From JAPKZH01 sp964537875 (GTDB lineage Bacteria; Acidobacteriota; Aminicenantia; Aminicenantales; UBA4085): 10,703 nt of DNA. The DNA lies in contig CAZIDN010000099.1 in NCBI GenBank assembly GCA_964537875.1, positions 1-10,703 of the forward strand, read 5' to 3'. Both the position numbers and the translations under genes were made by a program. The notes beneath the pieces were generated by a model. It was not told the origin of the DNA. It ran no database searches and saw only the letters and a list, made by a program, of their open reading frames with translations. Positions 5,830-10,703 of this stretch are shown one piece after another (within the stretch, counting starts at the first letter, position 1; each line of letters starts with the position of its first letter).

Positions 5830-6669
5830 CTATTTCTTGACGATTTCGACCCGACGGTTCTTGGCCCGGCCGTCTTCGCTGCGGTTGTCGGCGATGGGCT
5901 TGTCCTGACCCCAACCTACGGCGCTCAGCTGGCCGGCGGCGATCCCCTTCTGGACAACGGCGTTCATGACCGATTTGGCCCGTTGTTCCGAAAGCGTCTT
6001 GTTCGAGGCCGGCGTCCCCACATTGTCCGTGTGGCCTTCGATGCTGATCTTCAGATCGGCATGGGCTTTCATGAGGGCGGCGATCTGATCGATGATGGCC
6101 ATGGAATCGGGCTTGATGTCAAACTTGCCCGTGTCGAAATTGATATAGAGGGCCATGAAGCCGTCCTTGTTGAGGGCGTTATACATGGCGTCCGCCGTTA
6201 TTTCCTGGACCATCTCCCCTTTTTCAAGGATGGTCAACTGGATGAGGGTGTTACTATTATAGGTCGTGATCGAAACCCAGATTTCCCGGTTATTCTTGAC
6301 GAGCTTAAACGTTGCCGACCCGGTCCCGCCGGCGTCCTGATAAAGCTGAGTGCCGCCGAGGGATTTGACGGCATTGCCGTAATTGCGGATGATCTGGAGG
6401 GCGCTGGGGGGATCGATACCTTCCTTCAAGGAGTAGTCGATCACCGTTTTGTCGCCTTCGACGGTTTCTGTCTTGCTGTCCGCAACGGTGAATTCCACCG
6501 CATCGAAATTCTTTTCACACGAGCGGATATAAAAATTCTTCATCCGGGTGAACAGCGGATGGTCTTTGCAGCCTTCGGCGTCCGTTTCCTGGGCTAGGCT
6601 GTAGTTGGCCGCAGCCAGGATGGCCAGCGCGAAACTTGAAATCACCAAGAACCTTGGAATCTTTTTCAT
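5830..6669 (-). CDS. OmpA-family outer-membrane/peptidoglycan-binding protein
   Basis: 279 residues. A signal peptide (KK, hydrophobic 8-21, likely cleavage after SLAQ near residue 27) sends it to the envelope. The mature N-terminal half (30-165) has two Cys (34, 51) that could form a disulfide; it resembles DUF4892-type N-terminal regions, an assignment from memory. The C-terminal half (~172-277) is a clear OmpA/MotB domain: YINFDTGKFDIKP, EGHTDNVG (211-218), LSEQRAKSV (226-234) and GRAKNRRVEI. Asp215 and Arg230 are 15 residues apart, matching the Asp/Arg pair that grips the peptidoglycan stem peptide in OmpA domains. AAGGAG lies about 7 nt upstream of the ATG. The gene starts only ~42 nt downstream of the SRP RNA 3' end with no obvious promoter of its own, so read-through from that gene is possible. 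A terminator follows at 5780-5817. Confidence 0.92.
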   Translation of the reverse strand: MKKIPRFLVISSFALAILAAANYSLAQETDAEGCKDHPLFTRMKNFYIRSCEKNFDAVEFTVADSKTETVEGDKTVIDYSLKEGIDPPSALQIIRNYGNAVKSLGGTQLYQDAGGTGSATFKLVKNNREIWVSITTYNSNTLIQLTILEKGEMVQEITADAMYNALNKDGFMALYINFDTGKFDIKPDSMAIIDQIAALMKAHADLKISIEGHTDNVGTPASNKTLSEQRAKSVMNAVVQKGIAAGQLSAVGWGQDKPIADNRSEDGRAKNRRVEIVKK

Positions 6670-6711
6670 CCTGATCTCCTTTCTAATTTTTTTCTTATGT
6701 TTCCGTAGATA

Positions 6712-6984
6712 AAAAGACCGTGCACCCGGCTTCGACCATTCTCTCCCTGCGTTGTCCCTGTAGTTAACTCAGGCAAGGCTGACTGACGCACAAGAGGCCG
6801 TCCTGCTGCCGCTGCTACCTTCCGGTTCTGACGGGGTTCACAGGAAGCTCTTTGCTCAGGGCCCCGACCCTCATCGCCACTTGCAGGGACACGGACCAGA
6901 AAAAGCCCGGCCTCGGCAAGGACTTCGACCCCACTATAGCGGGTTGTGGGCAACAGGGCACCGCTAGCTCCCCGTCTAGCACGG
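6712..6984 (-). ncRNA. ffs: Signal recognition particle RNA, long bacterial form
   Basis: Read on the minus strand, the RNA starts CCGTGCTAGACGGGGAG (from 6984) and ends GGGTGCACGG then TCTTTTT (6717-6711). The 5' CCGTGC and 3' GCACGG ends pair. The SRP core helix is unmistakable: CCCCGTCAGAACCGGAAGGT followed by AGCAGCGG (minus strand, about 6834-6807), with the GGAA tetraloop and the asymmetric AGCA side of the Ffh-binding loop. The 5' segment with GCTAGCGGTGCCCTGTTGCC and GCTATAGTGGGGTCGAAG is the Alu domain. About 270 nt is the size of the Bacillus-type RNA rather than the ~114-nt E. coli 4.5S RNA. With Ffh it targets nascent membrane and exported proteins to FtsY/SecYEG. The T-run after the closing helix can act as terminator. 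Confidence 0.95.
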
Positions 6985-6995
6985 TCAAGGTTGAT

Positions 6996-7001
6996 ATTAT
7001 A
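6996..7001 (-). promoter_or_regulatory. -10 box of the SRP RNA gene
   Basis: A perfect TATAAT on the minus strand (7001-6996) lies 11 nt upstream of the expected RNA 5' end at 6984. I find no good -35 hexamer; TTCGAA at 7020-7025 with an 18-nt spacer is the nearest candidate and is weak. Confidence 0.6.
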
Positions 7002-7077
7002 CACTGGTTGCGTCGAATTTTCGAAGGCTTTTGTAAGCACTTCCGAGGCTTTTAAAAGGAGAGAAGCTTTCCTCAGG

Positions 7078-8379
7078 CTAGAACTTGTAGGCGGCGCCGA
7101 AGCGAAGGATCAATCCATCCCAGATTCCCGCCTCTCCGAGAAGGCAGACGTTGGGATAAACTTCTACTTTGACCCCGAAATTCAACTGAAGAAGGATAAA
7201 GGTCGTTGGGATCTGGAAATCCAGCCGCGTTGAAAGAGCCTTGAAGTCGCCGGTTTCCGACTCCCCAGAGATCGTTTCCTTATTCGATCCCAGTTGATAA
7301 TCTCCCGACCAGGCGTAGCTGTACTCTCCGTCGAGGGAAGACACACCGAAGCCCAGCACGAAGTACGGCGTGACCATGCGGCCTGCGTTGAAGTCCCAGC
7401 GAAAACTGAAATTCGTTGTGAATGGGCTTGTCGAGATCACCGCGTCTGCGTTGGCGGCGGCATAGCTCCCGTTTGAGAAATCCTGTCTGGCCTTGCCGGC
7501 GACGGCCAGCTTGATAGTTGTTTTTTCCAAGGAAAGACCGAAGCTGAATGTCCCCGCCCTTCCCCTGGAATAATAGCGGATCTCGAGGCCGTAATTGGAC
7601 CCGGAAGTATCTAAGGTCAGCTCCTGAGCATAGCTCGATTGGACCAGGATTCCATGCAAGTTCTGGACTTGTTTAACCACTTCATTCTGGACTTCCTGTC
7701 CAAGCCTATCCGTCAGAGATTTCTCGAACAATCCCTTGATCAGATCCAGACCCCACATGGAATAGTGAGCTCCGACCTCCCAGTGGCCGCCCTTCGCCGG
7801 CTGGACAGGCTGGGCATTTTCGGGCGATACAACGGGCTGCCTGGCGGGAGGCTTGGCCGCGGCTTCCGGCGGCGCTTCCTCTTTTTTGGCTTCCTGCTGG
7901 ATCGGTTTTTTCTCTTCAGCGACCTTCGCCGGGACCTCTTTCCTGCCGGTCTCCTCGCCGCCGGCGGCCGGAAGCTTTTCCCGTCGCTCTTTTTGGACTT
8001 GATTGAAAAGCTGGGTAAATCCCTTCGGATAGAACAGCTCGGAAATTTCTTTGTTGGGGTCCACTTCCGAGACCTTGCGCATCCATTTTACGGAATTGGC
8101 CATGTCCCGAAGATAAAAATAATCGAGTGCCAGCCCGAAATAGGCCCGGGACAGGCTGGGCTTGCTCTGAGAAAGAGCGGCGGATTCGAGGTAGCAGCCG
8201 ATGGCCAGCTTGTAATCTCCTTTTTGCGAATAGGCGTCCGCTTGAGCCAGGAGCTTTTGGACTTCGTCCTCCTGGGGCTGTGAAGCCTGGCCGGAAAAGG
8301 CCAGGGGCGAAGCGATGAGGGCGGCGCAGATCAGGGCCATCCAGCGGAGGGCCCGGAATTTTCCAGAATCAATGGTCAT
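7078..8379 (-). CDS. TPR-like / charged linker / outer-membrane beta-barrel protein, function unknown
   Basis: 433 residues with three regions. A signal peptide (hydrophobic 14-29, ASPLAFSGQA) leads. Residues ~37-130 are helical with TPR-like repeats (LLAQADAYSQKGDYKLAIGCYLESA and RAYFGLALDYFYLRDMANSVKWMRKVSEVDP). Residues ~131-196 are a low-complexity Lys/Glu/Ala/Pro linker. Residues ~199-433 alternate in amphipathic beta strands rich in Tyr, Trp and Phe and end in ...GAAYKF; the C-terminal Phe is the classic outer-membrane-protein signal. This suggests a periplasmic TPR arm tethered to a barrel; ligand and function cannot be told. AAGGA lies 8 nt before the ATG. A TTGACA-17-TAGGAT promoter lies upstream, giving a ~42-nt leader. 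The SRP RNA gene follows on the same strand. Confidence 0.82.
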   Translation of the reverse strand: MTIDSGKFRALRWMALICAALIASPLAFSGQASQPQEDEVQKLLAQADAYSQKGDYKLAIGCYLESAALSQSKPSLSRAYFGLALDYFYLRDMANSVKWMRKVSEVDPNKEISELFYPKGFTQLFNQVQKERREKLPAAGGEETGRKEVPAKVAEEKKPIQQEAKKEEAPPEAAAKPPARQPVVSPENAQPVQPAKGGHWEVGAHYSMWGLDLIKGLFEKSLTDRLGQEVQNEVVKQVQNLHGILVQSSYAQELTLDTSGSNYGLEIRYYSRGRAGTFSFGLSLEKTTIKLAVAGKARQDFSNGSYAAANADAVISTSPFTTNFSFRWDFNAGRMVTPYFVLGFGVSSLDGEYSYAWSGDYQLGSNKETISGESETGDFKALSTRLDFQIPTTFILLQLNFGVKVEVYPNVCLLGEAGIWDGLILRFGAAYKF

Positions 8380-8428
8380 GACATTTTCCTTATCCTAAAT
8401 TGAGTCGGACGAACGCCTCTGAAATTAA

Positions 8429-8457
8429 ATCCTAACCGGGGATGGCGGATTTGTCAA
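8429..8457 (-). promoter_or_regulatory. Sigma70-type promoter of the TPR-barrel gene
   Basis: The minus strand has a consensus TTGACA (8457-8452) and TAGGAT (8434-8429) with a 17-nt spacer. The transcript would begin near 8422, about 42 nt before the ATG at 8379. Copy B of the structured repeat begins 45 bp upstream of the -35 box. Confidence 0.75.
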
Positions 8458-8501
8458 ATGAATGCCGGCCTGAAGCATCCCCAAATATGTGATTTCAAAG
8501 A

Positions 8502-8612
8502 GGTGTCGGAACCGCCCCCAAGGCCCCCTAGCGGAGGGGGGCCCCGTCGGCTTTTCGACGGGGGGAACCGACGGGACTGGTTCCCCAGGGGCCCGGGGGC
8601 GATTCCGGCACC
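8502..8612. repeat. Structured repeat element, copy B
   Basis: The outer arms GGTGTCGGAACCGCCCCC (8502-8519) and GGGGGCGATTCCGGCACC (8595-8612) pair at 16 of 18 positions, with one T-G and one C-A pair. The core (about 8522-8600) is nearly identical to copy A: AGCGGAGGGGGG, the CTTTT hairpin, GGGGGGAACCGACGGGACTG and GGTTCCCC. Differences are one C missing in the CTTTT hairpin and an extra A before the final GGGGCCC. The arms share no sequence with copy A's arms. It lies between two divergent promoters, so it cannot be serving as a terminator for either neighbour. Confidence 0.8.
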
Positions 8613-8669
8613 GATAGAAAATCACGCAAACGGATGCTTACTGCCCGGTCGGGCAAAATCCATGTGTCC

Positions 8670-8698
8670 TTGACAGGCCTCCGGGTAAATGATAGAAA
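8670..8698 (+). promoter_or_regulatory. Sigma70-type promoter of the M14 peptidase gene
   Basis: Consensus TTGACA (8670-8675) is followed after 17 nt by TAGAAA (8693-8698). Transcription would begin near 8705, leaving a ~23-nt leader that includes the strong AGGAGG ribosome binding site at 8717-8722. Confidence 0.62.
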
Positions 8699-8727
8699 TC
8701 TCTTATTTCACACCCTAGGAGGTTTGG

Positions 8728-10703
8728 ATGAAAAAAGCACTTTCCCCAGCTAAATTTTCCTTCAGCCTTTTTATTTTCCTATCAATAGCCGTTTTCGTTC
8801 ATGCTCAGACAACCCCTGAAGCATTTCTGGGCTTCAAGGTCGGCACCGATAAGAAGCTGGCCGATTACAATCAAATTAAAGCCTATTTCGAAAAATTGGC
8901 CCAGGAATCGCCCCGGCTTAAGCTGCTGACGATCGGCACATCGACTCTCAAGAAACCGATGATCATGGCCGTCATCACCTCGGAAGAGAACATGGCCAAG
9001 CTGGATCGATACAAGGAGATCGTCAAGAAATTGCGCGATCCCCGCTCGCTTCCCGCCGAGGACGCCAAGAAACTGGCCAAGGAAGGCAAGGTCATCGTGC
9101 TTATCACCGCCAGCCTCCACGCCACCGAAATCGCCGCTTCCCAAGCCTCCATGGAGCTTGCCTACAACCTGGTCACGGGAAAAACTCTCTTTGACGCAAA
9201 AAAAGTCCTGAGCGACGTCATCGTCCTCCTCTGCCCCACCCATAATCCCGACGGCAACCAAATGGTCATTGACTGGTACAAAAAATATCTCGGCACGAAA
9301 TATGAGACCGGCTCGATGCCCTGGCTCTACCATTATTATGCCGGCCACGACGACAACCGAGACTGGTTCATGCTAAACCTGACGGAAACCAGGGCCATCA
9401 CCAAGGTTCAATACCACGACTGGCTGCCGCAGATCCATCTCGACCAACACCAAATGGGGTCCACGGGCGCCCGGCTTTTTATTCCTCCGTACATGGACCC
9501 TCCCCTGCCCAATATCCATCCCATGGTCTGGCGGACCGCCAATCTCCTGGGCACCTCCATGGGCTATGACCTGCAACAAAACGGCAAGAGCGGCGTGGTC
9601 AACGGCCGGAGCTACACGGGCTGGTACATCGGGGCCTGCGACGATACGCCCTGGCTGCACAATGTCATCGGCATCCTGAGCGAGGCGGCCTCGGTTCGGC
9701 TGGCCACACCCATTTATATCGAACCAAACGAAATCCCGAAGTCCTATTATGAAAAGATGATGGATTTCGTCGATCCCTGGCGGGGCGGCTGGTGGAGGCT
9801 GCGCGATATCGTCGAATATGAGCTGATCTTCTGCCAAAGCTTGATCAAGACGGCGGCGCTCCATAAGGAGGACTTCCTGTTCAACTTCTATCAAATGTGC
9901 AAAGACTCTGTCGAAAAGGTGGACAAGGACCAGCCTTATGCTTTCGTCATTTCCGCCAAACAGTATCAGCATGATTATCCCACGATGTTCAAAATGCTCG
10001 ATGTGCTCCAGATGGGCGGCATCGAGATCCATCAAGCCAAGGCCGACTTCGTCGCCGACGGCAAATTCTTCCCCGCCGGATCGTTCGTGGTGAAGACCGC
10101 CCAGCCCTACAAGGCCTATGCCTGGGCGCTCCTAGAGAAACAGAAATACCCCGACATGCGGCAGTATCCGGGCGGCCCTCCACAACCTCCCTACGATAAT
10201 GCCGGCTGGACACTGCCGCTTCAAATGGGAGTTGCCTGCGAAGAGATCAAGGAACCGTTCGATATCAAGCTCGAAAAGCTCGTCCAAGTCCCGTATCCTC
10301 CTGTCCCGCCAAACCAGGGCGCGGCGAACTATATCGCCCTGGGCTCTCAGATCAACGCCTCGTACACGATCGTGTTCTCTCTCCTCAAGGACGCCAAGGC
10401 CGAAGTCTGGAGGACCAAGGCCAAAATCAATAAAAAAGGTATCGACGTCCCGGCGGGAAGCTTCATCGTCAAGAATTCCCTCGATGTCAAGAAGGCGTTG
10501 CCAGCCCTCCTCCAAAAACATCATCTGGCCGTCCTCGACTTCGAGGATGTCGCCGACATTGCCAAGTCGCCCCTGAAATTCCATCGGGTAGGCTTATACC
10601 AATCTTGGAGAGGCAATATGGACGAAGGTTGGACGCGCTATATGTTAGATGACATGGGTATCCCCTACAAGACCCTCCACAATGAAGACATCAAAGGCAC
10701 GAA
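8728..10703 (+). CDS. Large secreted M14-type zinc carboxypeptidase, 3' end beyond window
   Basis: Open from the ATG at 8728 to the window edge: 658 codons and no stop, so the gene is partial. AGGAGG lies 5 nt before the ATG. A signal peptide (MKKALSPAKF, hydrophobic 11-24, cleavage likely after VHA near residue 26) exports it. The peptidase M14 domain spans ~45-340. His131 and Glu134 in SLHATE form the HxxE zinc pair. NPDGN (173-177) is typical of the fold. DQHQMGS, with His241, most likely supplies the third zinc ligand (His237 is the alternative). Glu319 in GILSEAAS is the candidate general base. The family trims peptides or peptidoglycan fragments from their C-termini; the substrate here is unknown. 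The ~330 residues after the catalytic domain show no motif I can name; from memory, related proteins run to 800-900 residues with a C-terminal GATase1-like domain. Confidence 0.87.
   Translation, partial: MKKALSPAKFSFSLFIFLSIAVFVHAQTTPEAFLGFKVGTDKKLADYNQIKAYFEKLAQESPRLKLLTIGTSTLKKPMIMAVITSEENMAKLDRYKEIVKKLRDPRSLPAEDAKKLAKEGKVIVLITASLHATEIAASQASMELAYNLVTGKTLFDAKKVLSDVIVLLCPTHNPDGNQMVIDWYKKYLGTKYETGSMPWLYHYYAGHDDNRDWFMLNLTETRAITKVQYHDWLPQIHLDQHQMGSTGARLFIPPYMDPPLPNIHPMVWRTANLLGTSMGYDLQQNGKSGVVNGRSYTGWYIGACDDTPWLHNVIGILSEAASVRLATPIYIEPNEIPKSYYEKMMDFVDPWRGGWWRLRDIVEYELIFCQSLIKTAALHKEDFLFNFYQMCKDSVEKVDKDQPYAFVISAKQYQHDYPTMFKMLDVLQMGGIEIHQAKADFVADGKFFPAGSFVVKTAQPYKAYAWALLEKQKYPDMRQYPGGPPQPPYDNAGWTLPLQMGVACEEIKEPFDIKLEKLVQVPYPPVPPNQGAANYIALGSQINASYTIVFSLLKDAKAEVWRTKAKINKKGIDVPAGSFIVKNSLDVKKALPALLQKHHLAVLDFEDVADIAKSPLKFHRVGLYQSWRGNMDEGWTRYMLDDMGIPYKTLHNEDIKGT

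Noticed and set aside
5809..6597. 262-codon plus-strand reading frame over the OmpA-family gene
   Set aside because: It is the complement of a protein with clear OmpA-domain motifs and a signal peptide; the antisense product resembles nothing.
6666..7040. 124-codon minus-strand frame over the SRP RNA
   Set aside because: The stretch is fully accounted for by the SRP RNA fold and its promoter.
7026..7077. Possible terminator after the TPR-barrel gene
   Set aside because: Only a four-pair GAGG/CCTC stem could be aligned, with A/T-rich sequence inside; too weak to call.

Overview
The window looks like chromosomal DNA of a GC-rich bacterium with an outer membrane. It has a predicted lipoprotein, an OmpA-family protein, a protein ending in a probable outer-membrane beta-barrel, and two secreted or lipid-anchored hydrolases. 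These surface proteins sit together with a long, Alu-containing SRP RNA. The gene content reminds me of Acidobacteriota-like lineages, Candidatus Aminicenantes in particular. That is an impression from protein style, not a demonstrated assignment. No phage, plasmid, CRISPR or large transposon genes were seen.

Layout, left to right. (1) 25-1437 (+): a secreted or lipid-anchored C45 / phospholipase B-like hydrolase. (2) 1438-2023: a non-coding stretch with two palindromic elements. One is a ~295-bp nested inverted repeat flanked by a 7-bp direct repeat (MITE-like, 1587-1881). The other is a 92-bp two-stem palindromic unit (1921-2012). (3) 2024-2110 (-): tRNA-Ser(UGA), 125 bp downstream of and co-oriented with serS (2236-3507, -). 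(4) Divergent from serS, a + strand cluster: cobO/btuR-like corrinoid adenosyltransferase (3644-4192), a small zincin-type metallopeptidase (4200-4583) and a DapA-superfamily aldolase (4627-5520). The serS and cobO promoters are so close to the start codons that both mRNAs look leaderless or nearly so. (5) 5521-5829: convergent intergenic region with structured-repeat copy A and a terminator for the OmpA gene. (6) 5830-6669 (-): OmpA-family protein, directly downstream of the long SRP RNA gene (6712-6984, -). (7) 7078-8379 (-): an unusual TPR-linker-beta-barrel protein. (8) 8380-8727: divergent intergenic region with two good sigma70-type promoters and structured-repeat copy B between them. 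(9) 8728-10703 (+, runs off the window): a large secreted M14-type zinc carboxypeptidase.

How the genes relate: serS and tRNA-Ser(UGA) form a translation pair. The SRP RNA supports co-translational export, and most other proteins here carry export signals. The cobO cluster joins corrinoid adenosylation to a 4-hydroxy-2-oxoglutarate/dihydrodipicolinate-type aldolase without an obvious pathway link.

The most intriguing item is the two-copy structured element (5632-5757 and 8502-8612). Its core is nearly identical in both copies, but the outer arms are unrelated in sequence between copies and still pair with each other. This fits either a conserved structured RNA or a mobile unit that targets palindromes.
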